Assembly: GCF_900184945.1 (NCBI RefSeq)
Contig: NZ_FXYF01000006.1
Coordinates: 62,001 to 126,000, forward strand
Length of the DNA stretch: 64,000 bases
Source: Antarctobacter aquimaris
GTDB lineage: Bacteria > Pseudomonadota > Alphaproteobacteria > Rhodobacterales > Rhodobacteraceae
Reading direction: 5' to 3'
The translations under genes and the position numbers were made by a program. Position 1 is the stretch's first letter. Each line of letters begins with the position of its first letter. Shown in pieces: positions 41,886 to 50,509 of the stretch. Under the pieces are notes generated by a model, which searched no databases, was not told the origin of the DNA, and saw only the letters and a program-made list of their open reading frames with translations.

Positions 41886-42722
41886 ATGAAGAAACTCGTT
41901 CTGACCGGCGCGGCCGGACGCCTCGGCTCCTACCTGCGCGAACCGCTGTCGAAACTGGCGGATGAACTCGTCTCGACCGACATCGCCGAAGGTGTGGGCA
42001 AGCTCTACCCGGGCGAACGCTACGTGCAGGCCGACCTGGCCGATCTCGACGCGATGCTGGCCGTGCTGGAGGGCGCCGACATGGTGGTGCATTTCGGCGC
42101 GATCGGTGACGAGGCGCCGTTCGACCAGATCCTGCAATCCAACATCGTCGGCGCCTACACCGTGTGGGAGGCCGCGCACCGCCACGGGCTGCGCCGGGTG
42201 GTCTACGCCAGCTCGATCCACGCCGTCGGCATGTACCCGCGCCAGCAGTTCATCGGCACCGACGTGCCGCACCGCCCGGACACCTTCTATGGTCTCGCCA
42301 AGTGCTTTGCCGAGGACCTGGGCCGGCTCTACTGGGAAAAGCGCGGGCTGGAGTCGGTCTGCCTGCGCATCCTGTCCTGCGCGCAGGTCACCAGCGCCCG
42401 GGCGCTGGGCACCTGGCTCAGCTATGACGACCTGATCCAGATAGTCACACGCGCCATCGACACGCCGACGACCGGCTTTAGCGTGGTCTACGGCGTGTCG
42501 AACAACGACCGCGCCCCGGTGGACAATTCCGCCGCGCAGTTCCTCGGCTACCGGCCGAAGGACAACGCAGAAAAGTACGCCGCCGAGATCCTCGCCCAGG
42601 AAGGCCCCGCCGACCCGACCAACCCCGAGCATATGTGCCACGGCGGCGTCTTTGCCGTGGTCCCTCTGGGCGAAAGCGGCACGGCGCGGATGAAGATCGT
42701 CGACGACCGCAAGGACAGCTGA
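41886..42722 (+). CDS. NAD-dependent epimerase/dehydratase family protein, uronate dehydrogenase-like
   Basis: A 278-aa extended short-chain dehydrogenase with TGAAGRLG at residues 7-14, VVHFGAIG near 69, and the catalytic Tyr135/Lys139 pair (FYGLAKCFAEDL). The pattern of the whole chain (DNSAAQFLGYRPKDNAEKYA near the end) closely resembles Agrobacterium uronate dehydrogenase (Udh), which oxidises galacturonate or glucuronate to aldarolactone. Here a uronate or a structurally similar substrate can be guessed. It is the last gene of the operon, 25 bases after the oxidase, and is followed by a perfect hairpin. AAAGG lies just before the ATG. Confidence 0.85.
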   Translation: MKKLVLTGAAGRLGSYLREPLSKLADELVSTDIAEGVGKLYPGERYVQADLADLDAMLAVLEGADMVVHFGAIGDEAPFDQILQSNIVGAYTVWEAAHRHGLRRVVYASSIHAVGMYPRQQFIGTDVPHRPDTFYGLAKCFAEDLGRLYWEKRGLESVCLRILSCAQVTSARALGTWLSYDDLIQIVTRAIDTPTTGFSVVYGVSNNDRAPVDNSAAQFLGYRPKDNAEKYAAEILAQEGPADPTNPEHMCHGGVFAVVPLGESGTARMKIVDDRKDS

Positions 42723-42734
42723 GACGGCGAAACC

Positions 42735-42764
42735 GCCCGCGCCCACCGCGATGAGGGCGCGGGC
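42735..42764. terminator. Convergent hairpin between the hydantoinase operon and the MarR gene
   Basis: A perfect 10-bp stem GCCCGCGCCC/GGGCGCGGGC with a 10-base loop fills the 57-base gap between two convergent stop codons. There is no U-tract, so it is a probable bidirectional terminator. Confidence 0.65.
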
Positions 42765-42779
42765 CTGTCGGACGGCCCG

Positions 42780-43256
42780 TCAGCCAGTCGGGTCGAACGC
42801 CAGCATCTTGCGCAGCAGCCGGCGCAGCTCGGCCGCTTCGGCGGGGCTCAGCCCCGTCGCGGCGCGCGCCTCGTGCGCTTCGAAGGTGTCCATCAGGCCG
42901 CGCACCCGTTCTGCCCCCGCCTCGGTCAGGCGCAGTTCCATCGCGCGCCTGTCGTCCTCGGGCACGCGCCGGACGACCAGCCCGTCACGCTCCATCTGGC
43001 CGACCATCTTGGTCATGTGCGCGCGCTTGATCATCAGCGCCCGCGCCAGGTGCCCTTGCCGGATGCCGGGATTGTCGCGCAGCAGCATCAGCACCGACAA
43101 TTCGCCCGGCCGCACACCGGCCCCCTCGAAGGCGGCAAAGAAATCGGCAAAGCTGCGCAGCTGCGCCAGCCGCAGCAAAAAGCCGACCGACCCGTAAAGC
43201 GGGCCATAGTTGACCGCAGGCTGCGCGCCGCTGTCGGGCCGGTCCTTCGCGCTCAT
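42780..43256 (-). CDS. MarR-family transcriptional regulator
   Basis: 158 aa. The winged helix-turn-helix is at residues 45-110 (FEGAGVRPGELSVLMLLRDN, GHLARALMIKRAHMTKMVGQ, then RVPEDDRRAMELRLTEAG, the wing). Coiled termini are typical of a dimerising MarR protein. It is divergent from the MacB-like ABC gene, with 231 bases between, so it may repress that gene or the whole envelope cluster behind it. The start at 43256 follows AGGGGCACGAG. Its ligand is unknown. Confidence 0.9.
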   Translation of the reverse strand: MSAKDRPDSGAQPAVNYGPLYGSVGFLLRLAQLRSFADFFAAFEGAGVRPGELSVLMLLRDNPGIRQGHLARALMIKRAHMTKMVGQMERDGLVVRRVPEDDRRAMELRLTEAGAERVRGLMDTFEAHEARAATGLSPAEAAELRRLLRKMLAFDPTG

Positions 43257-43353
43257 CTCGTGCCCCTGTCCCCGCCACGCCGGACAGGCCCGTCGCCCGC
43301 CGTGGAAATCGCCCCTGCCCGGCGCATCGCCGTCTCCTGCCGCTGGTGTCACC

Positions 43354-43373
43354 ATTGTTTCCCAGCAGACAAT
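43354..43373. promoter_or_regulatory. Candidate MarR operator
   Basis: ATTGT and ACAAT, separated by 10 bases, form a 20-bp inverted repeat in the only AT-rich part of the divergent gap between the MarR gene and the ABC gene. Size and symmetry match typical MarR binding sites. It lies 98 bases before the MarR start and 115 bases before the ABC start. Confidence 0.5.
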
Positions 43374-43487
43374 ATTTTCCGGCCAAGTCAACAACCGCGC
43401 GCAGCATGGGGGCGCGGCGCGGTGCGGCATCCTCCCTTGCACCCCCGCGCCCACCCCGCGATAGTCGGGCGTCACAGGAATCCGGAA

Positions 43488-45830
43488 ATGTCGATGGACA
43501 TGCAATTGGTTGCCAGGTGCCGCAACGTCGGCACGCTCTACCCGACCGGCTACGACGAAGACCCGGACCGGCTGGGCGGCATCCTGGTCGACCGGCTGGA
43601 CATCGCCGCCGGCGGGGTGGTGGCGATCATGGGGCCATCCGGATCGGGCAAGTCCACGCTGCTGAGCCTGCTGAGCGGGCTGAAGGGGGAAAACACCGTC
43701 TCCGCGCAGGCAGGCGCATCGGAACTGACCCTGCTGCCCGGCTCTCCCGACGCCGCCGACCTGCTGGCCCATGACGTGCCCCGCGCCGGCACCGTCGGCT
43801 TTGTCTTCCAGGACTCGCACCTGATGAAAAGCCTGTCGGTCGCGCTGAACACCGACATGGCGCGCGTGCTGACGCACCCGAGGCTGGACCGGGACACCTT
43901 TGCCGCGCTGATGCGCGATTTCGGTCTGGTCCGGGACCAGTCCGAGGACAGCGGCGCGCAGGCGCTGCGCAAGACGCCCGTGGCGACCCTGTCGGGCGGC
44001 CAGCAGCAGCGCGTCGCCGTGGCCCGCGCGCTGGCCGCCGAACCGCGCCTGATCTTCTGCGACGAACCGACCAGCAGCCTGGACCCCAGGACCGCGCGCC
44101 GCATCATGACCCGGCTGCGCGACTGGGCGCGCGGCGCGGGCGCCACCGTGCTCTGGGTGACCCATGACGAGGATCTCGCGCTCGAGATCGCCGATGCCAT
44201 CCTCTGCGTCGCCGATGGGCGGGTGCTGTCGGACGATGGCCGCCCGCGCGCCCTGCCGCCCGAGGCCGGTGCCGATGCGCGCCGCGCCCTGCTCGAGGAC
44301 CTGCGCCGCCCCGCCCGCGACCTGCCCGCGCTGAGCCGGGACCTGATCGCCACACAAGGCCTGCTGCTGGACCCCACGGCGCGGCAGCGCGCCCAGGCCA
44401 ACGCCGGCTCCGGCGCGCCGGTCCGGCGGGCGCATTTCAACCTGCCCGGCATCGCCCATTTCATCCTGCGCTTTGTCCTGGCCGAGCTGTTCCCCGCCCG
44501 CACCGGCAAGGCGCGCGGGACCGGCGCGCGGCACCTGCTCACGCTGCCGCTGCGCTTCAGCCGGCCGACCTTTGCGCTGATCGTCCTGCTGGGCATCCTC
44601 GCCGCCTATGCCACGCTGTTCGGGTTGGCCCTGCTTGACGCCAAGTTCGCCCGCGACCTGTCGCGCCCCGAGGTGTCGCATTACACGCTGGAGCGGTTTG
44701 GCGACGTGGCCAGCGGCGCCGACGACCTGCTGTCGCTCAGGGCGCTCAGGCGCATGGAGGACGACCTGTCGCAGCGCTTTGCCGCCCAGATCGCCGAGGG
44801 CGCGCGCCCGCCGCAGGTCTTTGGCCGCCGGCTGGAGCTGAGCGCCCGCACCGCAGACCTGCGCGGCGGCTGCGAGGACGCGCGCAACCGCGCAGGCAAC
44901 GCCGTGCTTGTGGTCTTTGACCATGACGAGCCGCTGTTTCGCGACCTCGCCGTGACCGGCGGCGGCAGCATCGGCGCGACGCCCCCCGCCGACCTGCGCG
45001 GTACGGCCTTCGTCACCCCGGATTTCCTGCAACGCCGCCTGGGCATCGGCCCCGGCGACCCGGTGCCCGAAGCCTTCTGCCTCGGCAGCGAAAAGAACCT
45101 GGCGCGGGTCCAAATCGCCGGCCTGCTGCGCGACATCCCCGGCTCGCGCGTGCTGAGCGCCGAGATCGCCATGACCAACGACGCCTGGCTGCGCATCATG
45201 AAAGAGCCGGACATGAAACCCAACAGCTGGGGCAGCGGCTGGCCGCCGTTCGAAAGCGCCGCGCTCTACTTCGACGCCGAATATGCCGAGCCGCTGTTCT
45301 GCACCATCGACGAATGCGAAGGCCGCCCCGACCTGTTCGACCGGGTCTACGGCCCCAGTTACAAGCTGAACGACGACGCGCTGGCGCAGGTGCGTCGGCT
45401 GTTGTCCATCGCGTTGGGCAGCCGCCAGTTGCTGATTGCGGTGGTGCTGGCCATGGCGGTCAGCATCGGCATCGCGGTGGCGCTGTCGGTGCAGGCCTTC
45501 ATCGCCTCGAACGAACGCTTTCTCAGCATCATGCGGGCGGTGGGCTACCGGCTGGGCCACATCGCCCTGCTGATGGTGGCCGAACTGCTGGTGATCACGC
45601 TGGTCGCGGCGGCGGTGGCGGTGGGCGTGCTGGCGGCGCTGCACGGGGTCTTTGCCGACGACGTCGCCCGCATCTGGGACCTGGAGCCGGGTTGGCTCAC
45701 CTGGTCGCCCGCAACGACCTTCCGGGCCATCACATTCGCGTTCTACGTGGTGGCCGGCGTCGGGCTCTGCGTGGTGGGCTGGTGGTGGGCCTCGCACCGC
45801 CACGTTGGACAGAAACTTCAGGGTGTGTGA
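43488..45830 (+). CDS. MacB/FtsX-type fused ABC ATPase-permease
   Basis: 780 aa. The N-terminal ATPase has Walker A GPSGSGKST (about residue 48), a VFQDSHLM Q-loop, the signature LSGGQQQRVAVARA, Walker B LIFCDEPT and an H-loop WVTHDED. A 90-residue linker follows, then TM1 (FALIVLLGILAAYATLFGLALL, about 362-384) and a periplasmic domain of about 230 residues with Cys pairs. The FtsX-like end has three TMs near residues 645-765. The order matches MacB and the LolC/E-type mechanotransmission proteins. No MacA adaptor or TolC is next to it; instead it heads a block of genes for exported proteins. The start has AGGA upstream. Confidence 0.85.
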   Translation: MSMDMQLVARCRNVGTLYPTGYDEDPDRLGGILVDRLDIAAGGVVAIMGPSGSGKSTLLSLLSGLKGENTVSAQAGASELTLLPGSPDAADLLAHDVPRAGTVGFVFQDSHLMKSLSVALNTDMARVLTHPRLDRDTFAALMRDFGLVRDQSEDSGAQALRKTPVATLSGGQQQRVAVARALAAEPRLIFCDEPTSSLDPRTARRIMTRLRDWARGAGATVLWVTHDEDLALEIADAILCVADGRVLSDDGRPRALPPEAGADARRALLEDLRRPARDLPALSRDLIATQGLLLDPTARQRAQANAGSGAPVRRAHFNLPGIAHFILRFVLAELFPARTGKARGTGARHLLTLPLRFSRPTFALIVLLGILAAYATLFGLALLDAKFARDLSRPEVSHYTLERFGDVASGADDLLSLRALRRMEDDLSQRFAAQIAEGARPPQVFGRRLELSARTADLRGGCEDARNRAGNAVLVVFDHDEPLFRDLAVTGGGSIGATPPADLRGTAFVTPDFLQRRLGIGPGDPVPEAFCLGSEKNLARVQIAGLLRDIPGSRVLSAEIAMTNDAWLRIMKEPDMKPNSWGSGWPPFESAALYFDAEYAEPLFCTIDECEGRPDLFDRVYGPSYKLNDDALAQVRRLLSIALGSRQLLIAVVLAMAVSIGIAVALSVQAFIASNERFLSIMRAVGYRLGHIALLMVAELLVITLVAAAVAVGVLAALHGVFADDVARIWDLEPGWLTWSPATTFRAITFAFYVVAGVGLCVVGWWWASHRHVGQKLQGV

Positions 45831-45869
45831 CCCTTGGCGCGCGACGCGCCAGACGAAAGGAGACCGGCC

Positions 45870-48062
45870 ATGAGACATGTGACCTTCCCGGCGCTGATCG
45901 GCCTGGTCCTGGGCGCCGCGCCCGCGCTGGCGCAGGTGCCGCCGGTCTGCGACGCCGCCCTGATCGGGCTGGCGCAGGCGCGCATGGCCGCCGAACCGCA
46001 GGCCATGGCCTTTCTGCGCGATGCGACCCCGGTGCTGGACCCAGTGCCGCCCGCCGGCGCAGATGCCTACGGCGCGCTGTTCGGAACGGCCATGCAGGGC
46101 TCGCCTGACCCTCTCGACTTTTTCACCGACGGCGCCTTCGTTCACGACGCCTGCATCGAGGTCACAGGGACGCTCAAGACGACCCTGAAAAAGGTGCCCA
46201 TCCGCTCCAACACCGGCCTGCCCGTGCCGGTCTCGATCTATGTGTTCCAGCAGGGCGACCTGGCGAAAAAGACGATAGCGGGATCGACCAGCGCCCAGAC
46301 GAACCTGCGGGTCAAGACAGGGTCATTCCTGATCGACCCGGCCCTGCGCGGCGCGACACCCCGCCTGACCAGTGCCGAAGATGCGTTCAGGAACTTCGCC
46401 CTCTCCGCCTACGTCTCGCAGGACCAGGAGGCGACGCTGACCGGCAGCCTGGATCGTGCGGGCGATCACCAGTGGTTCGCGCTCGACCTGCGGCAGGGCG
46501 CGGGACGGCAGCTGGCGGCTGTGGTCTGCGACCAGCCCTGCGACGCCTACCTCGATGAGCTGAAGGCCCGCCTGCTGGCTGGCAGCGGCCCGGTTGTCGC
46601 GCGCCCCGCACCCGAGCCGCCCGATGGTCCGACACCGCCCCCCGCCGCGCCCGACTTCGCCGGTGACCGCCTGTCGGTCGTCGTCCTGACCCACGATGGC
46701 GCCATCACCGCGACCGAGGACATCGACCTTGCCGGATGGGTCGCGGCACAGGGGATCGACGATGCCGCCCGCCGCCTGTTGCAGGAGACCCTGACCGGCT
46801 TTCTCGGGCCCTCGGCGGCGCGCGACCTCTCGGCGCTGTTCGACCTTGGCCTGCTGGCCGAAGATCTGCGGCCGCTGGCCATCGACAGCACCGATCACGC
46901 CTACCGCATCATCCTGCGCCAGCCCGAACCGCCCGCGCCCGTCCTGCTGCGCGGCGTCGACGTGGTGCTGGCGCAGCCCTCCGGCAGCCCCGTGCTCGAC
47001 CATTGCCGGATCGAGGTCGAAGTCAGCCACCCGGACCACGACCCGCTGATCCTCGACACCGTGCTGGACCTCGACAACACCGACCGGACCGAGTCGGGGG
47101 ATGAGAAGTTCCTGCGCTTCTACACCCAGGCCCTGCCAGAGGCGCCGGTGCTGGCGGAACCCGTCGACAGCCTCAGCCTGCGGGTCTACCCGGCGGCCGA
47201 TTTCGCGCTGTTCGAAGGGTCCCAGCCGAAACCGTCCAGCTGCACGCTCACCTGGGCCAACCGCTTTCCGAAACAGTCCTTCGAACTGGCCGAGGTCGAC
47301 GTGCAGACCGCCCTGCCGGTGCTGCTGACCCGGGACGGCAAGGTCATCTTTCACAACGTGACGCTGCGCAGCACCGCGCGGCCGGTCTTTGTCCTGCTGT
47401 TCAACGCCACCGGGCTGACCGATTCCAACGGCGCGCCGCTCAACCCCGAGCTGTTTCCCGGCTGGAACACCCGGCGCGGCGGACGCGACCTGCAGGCGGC
47501 GCTGGGCATCATGGCGCGGGCCGCGCATGACCTCTTTTCCCGCCGGGTCGATGACATGTTCATCGCCGAAGCGGCAGGCGGGCTGGACAAGGGCTTTCTC
47601 GACAAGGTGCCGTTCGAGCGGGAGACGCTGGCGCGCATGGCGGCCAGCCTCAAACCCGGCGAGGTCGGCCCCTTCAACCTGGAAAACGAGGTGCGCAACC
47701 TCGCCAATTCCACCGCCGCCCTGCCCCGCTTTGTCATCCTCGGCCGCTCCGGCCTGCCGCGCGACACCGATTACTGCGCCACCATCCCCGACATCCCCGA
47801 GGACGCACTGGCCGGGTCGCTTCTGATCGACTTTCTCAGCCGCGACGCCACATTCGACCTGTCGCCCGCCGCGCAAAAGGGCCTGATCGACCCACCGGGA
47901 CCGGAAACCTTTGCCACGGCCGCCGCGCGCCTGGCCGCGCGCTGCCCGGACGACGGCAGCGGGCTTGTCCACTGGGTCATCACGCCCGACACCGCCGACG
48001 CGCTGGCGCTGCTGGACAACCTCGAAACCGTCGCGACCTACATCTTTGGAGGCCTCGAATGA
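45870..48062 (+). CDS. Large exported protein of unknown function
   Basis: 730 aa with a clear signal peptide (VTFPALIGLVLGAAPALA, then QVPPVCDAAL). No membrane helix or known domain is recognisable. The mature protein is mixed alpha/beta, with at least seven Cys, a Pro-rich hinge near residue 250 (PAPEPPDGPTPPP), and paired segments like LPVPVSIYVFQQGDL and SLSLRVYPAADFAL. AAAGGAG precedes the ATG at 45870; an in-frame start 36 bases earlier would spoil the signal peptide. The stop overlaps the next start by four bases (ATGA), coupling it to the vWA protein. It is probably a periplasmic partner of that protein. Confidence 0.75.
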   Translation: MRHVTFPALIGLVLGAAPALAQVPPVCDAALIGLAQARMAAEPQAMAFLRDATPVLDPVPPAGADAYGALFGTAMQGSPDPLDFFTDGAFVHDACIEVTGTLKTTLKKVPIRSNTGLPVPVSIYVFQQGDLAKKTIAGSTSAQTNLRVKTGSFLIDPALRGATPRLTSAEDAFRNFALSAYVSQDQEATLTGSLDRAGDHQWFALDLRQGAGRQLAAVVCDQPCDAYLDELKARLLAGSGPVVARPAPEPPDGPTPPPAAPDFAGDRLSVVVLTHDGAITATEDIDLAGWVAAQGIDDAARRLLQETLTGFLGPSAARDLSALFDLGLLAEDLRPLAIDSTDHAYRIILRQPEPPAPVLLRGVDVVLAQPSGSPVLDHCRIEVEVSHPDHDPLILDTVLDLDNTDRTESGDEKFLRFYTQALPEAPVLAEPVDSLSLRVYPAADFALFEGSQPKPSSCTLTWANRFPKQSFELAEVDVQTALPVLLTRDGKVIFHNVTLRSTARPVFVLLFNATGLTDSNGAPLNPELFPGWNTRRGGRDLQAALGIMARAAHDLFSRRVDDMFIAEAAGGLDKGFLDKVPFERETLARMAASLKPGEVGPFNLENEVRNLANSTAALPRFVILGRSGLPRDTDYCATIPDIPEDALAGSLLIDFLSRDATFDLSPAAQKGLIDPPGPETFATAAARLAARCPDDGSGLVHWVITPDTADALALLDNLETVATYIFGGLE

Positions 48063-50509
48063 TCCGCCTTGCCTGCCTTGCCCTCGCCCTTGCGGGACTG
48101 GCCGACACCGCTGCCGCGCAGAACGCCGCCAGTTTCGTCAGCCGCGACGGCACCTGTGTGTCGGACCTCTACGAGGTCATCTCGGGGTTTGAACGCAGCG
48201 GCAACAGCGTCACCGTGCGCGCCCAGCAGATCAAGTCCGGCCCGCTGGCGGCGCAGCCGATGACGCAGTCGGTCATTCCGCCCTTCACCCCGGTGAAATG
48301 CTACGCCCGCAACGACGAGCTGGTGTTGATCCTGGCCGAAGAGGGCCAGAACTACTGCGGCTGGGTGCCCGCCACGGCGCTGCTGGGCGGCGGCGGGCAG
48401 GACGATGCCGCCTCGCCGTTTTCGCGCGGGCTGGCCTGCCCGACGCTGAAACCGCTGCAAGTGTCGGACTACTGCCGCAAGAAGGAGGCGCTGGGCAGCT
48501 ATGAGGCGCTCTGCGAGGAGCTGCGCCAGGAGGACGGCGACTTTCAGCGCAACCCGATCGAGACCAAGTTCCTGACCTGGAACGCCGACGCCCTGAACCC
48601 CGCCGAACGCACCGCCGTCACCCGCTACGCGGAACCCGACCGGGCGCAGGCCCTGGCCGGGGACCTGTCGATCTTTTCGGTGTTCAAGGTCTGGGACGTG
48701 GCCGCCGGCCCGGACGGCGAGGATCTTTTCGTGCTGATCGGCCCGGACCAGAAGACCGTCGAAGGCTGGGTGCTGGAGCAGTCCGGCACGGTCTGGTTCT
48801 CGCGCCTGACCACCTTCTTCAACGGCGGTTCAAACGCGCCGATCCTGACCGAGGCCCCCGGCACCACCGCCGCCGAACCGCTGGCCGAGGTGCCGCCCAA
48901 CCTGGCCGCCATGCTGTCGGCACCCGAGGATTTCGACAAGTACCCGGTGCTGGTCGACAACCGCGCGCCCGCCGCCATCGCCGGAACGACGCAGAAACCG
49001 CACCTGGAAATCGCCTTCATCGGCGCGCGCTGCGGCGAGGGGCAGCTGTGTTCCACCCCCGGAGGCGAACGCGTGGTGGACAAGATCGGCCTGCTCGATG
49101 CGGTCGACATCCTCTTCGTGATCGACGCCACCGCCTCGATGGAGGCCTATTTCCCCATCGTCGCCGAGGAGGTCGCCGAGATCGCGCTGGAACGCGCGTC
49201 GACCACCAACCGTTTCGGCGCGGTCCTGTACGGCGATTTCCTCGACCGCCGCGCCACCGCGCCGGGCGACCCGATGCAGATCCGGACCGCCGTCGACCTG
49301 ACCGAGATCTATTCCGGTGACGAGTTCGAACCGCTGCTGTCGCAGCCGCTGTTTATCGCCGACGCGCTGGGCGACCGCCCCGAGGCCGCCTTTGCCGCCG
49401 TCGAACAGGCAATCCGCGCCGCCGACTGGCGCGATGAGGGCGTGCGCATCGTCGTCCACCTGGCCGACCACGGCGACCGGGCCGAGGCGCCGGAGTCGCT
49501 GGTGGCGCTGATGCAGGCGCAGAACGTCCTGTATGTCCCCATCGCCGTGCGCGGCGACTTCATCACGCAGGTCAACGGCGCCTTTGCCGCGCAGACCCAG
49601 CGCCTGCTGGACCGCAGCCGCGTCGACGGCGTGCCCATGGGGATCGACACGCAGGTGACCTATGACGCGAACGGCGCGCAGACCGGGGACGAGGCCCGCC
49701 TGCGCATCCGCCAGTCGCTGCGCGGCGCGACCGAATTGCAGGACGTCATCAGCACCCAGATCGCCAGCATCCTGCTGAGCGGCGAGGAAAGCACCATCGC
49801 CGAATCCAACCGCTATCCCCCCGGCTACGCCCAGCTGGTCGCCGCCGCGCGCAAGATCTACGGCATCGACCTCGACGACGTCCAGGGCTCGGCCGAGGCG
49901 CGGACGCTGGCCGCCAAGGGCTATGTCGAGGTGCCGCCGCAGGGCGATTCCGAGGACTGGGAGTTCTTCGCCGCGATCAGCCCGCGCGAGGTCAAGCTGC
50001 TGGCCGACCAGTTCGACATCCTGTGCAAGTCGATGCACGACAGCGGCGCCGAGGCCGACCTGTCCGGCGCGCTGCGCGAGGTGATCGAGATCCTGACCGG
50101 CGATGTGCTGTCGCGCGACAACGCGCTCTACTTTGCCTATTTCGACAACCGCGACGACATCCCGCTGGTCAACCGCACCATCCTGGGCGAGGGCATCCTC
50201 GACCTCGGGCAGGACCTCAACAGCTTTTCCTCGGCCACCCGCGACAAGGTCGAAAGCTACCGGCGCGAAACCTGCCGCACCCGCAAGCTGCTGCAACTGA
50301 TCGACTCCAACTACAGGGTGGACCGCCCGTATGAGACCGGGCCGGACGGCGCACCCGGTGACCTGGCCTGGGACGAGGCCGAACAGGACTACGACGACCT
50401 GCGCGCGCGCAAGTTCACCTGGCCGCGCATCGGCATCGGCAACGTGCAGACGGTCTACCTGCCGCTGAGCTACCTGCCCCGCCCCTATGACGAGATCGCG
50501 GTGCGATGA
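48059..50509 (+). CDS. Exported vWA-domain protein with SH3-like N-terminal segment
   Basis: 816 aa with a signal peptide (LACLALALAGLADTAAA). The first 100 residues look like an SH3-type module (VKCYARNDELVLILAEEGQN, YCGWVPATALLG). The central vWA domain starts at VDILFVIDATASM, with the metal site residues Asp356, Thr358 and Ser360 (DxTxS instead of the usual DxSxS), then FGAVLYGDFLDR and VVHLADHGDRAE. The C-terminal third is unknown and ends YLPRPYDEIAVR. Such domains hold partner proteins through a bound metal ion. It is coupled by ATGA overlaps to the genes before and after it. Confidence 0.82.
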   Translation: MIRLACLALALAGLADTAAAQNAASFVSRDGTCVSDLYEVISGFERSGNSVTVRAQQIKSGPLAAQPMTQSVIPPFTPVKCYARNDELVLILAEEGQNYCGWVPATALLGGGGQDDAASPFSRGLACPTLKPLQVSDYCRKKEALGSYEALCEELRQEDGDFQRNPIETKFLTWNADALNPAERTAVTRYAEPDRAQALAGDLSIFSVFKVWDVAAGPDGEDLFVLIGPDQKTVEGWVLEQSGTVWFSRLTTFFNGGSNAPILTEAPGTTAAEPLAEVPPNLAAMLSAPEDFDKYPVLVDNRAPAAIAGTTQKPHLEIAFIGARCGEGQLCSTPGGERVVDKIGLLDAVDILFVIDATASMEAYFPIVAEEVAEIALERASTTNRFGAVLYGDFLDRRATAPGDPMQIRTAVDLTEIYSGDEFEPLLSQPLFIADALGDRPEAAFAAVEQAIRAADWRDEGVRIVVHLADHGDRAEAPESLVALMQAQNVLYVPIAVRGDFITQVNGAFAAQTQRLLDRSRVDGVPMGIDTQVTYDANGAQTGDEARLRIRQSLRGATELQDVISTQIASILLSGEESTIAESNRYPPGYAQLVAAARKIYGIDLDDVQGSAEARTLAAKGYVEVPPQGDSEDWEFFAAISPREVKLLADQFDILCKSMHDSGAEADLSGALREVIEILTGDVLSRDNALYFAYFDNRDDIPLVNRTILGEGILDLGQDLNSFSSATRDKVESYRRETCRTRKLLQLIDSNYRVDRPYETGPDGAPGDLAWDEAEQDYDDLRARKFTWPRIGIGNVQTVYLPLSYLPRPYDEIAVR

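Noticed and set aside
42780-46145. An 1121-codon minus-strand frame that includes the MarR gene at its end
   Set aside because: Only the last 158 codons form a real protein with its own start and ribosome-binding site; the rest is antisense to the ABC protein gene.
48059-50509. Link between the vWA protein and type VI secretion kinases (PpkA/TagE type)
   Set aside because: The vWA region and the C-terminal YLP-type ending reminded me of such proteins, but there is no kinase domain and no type VI gene in the window.
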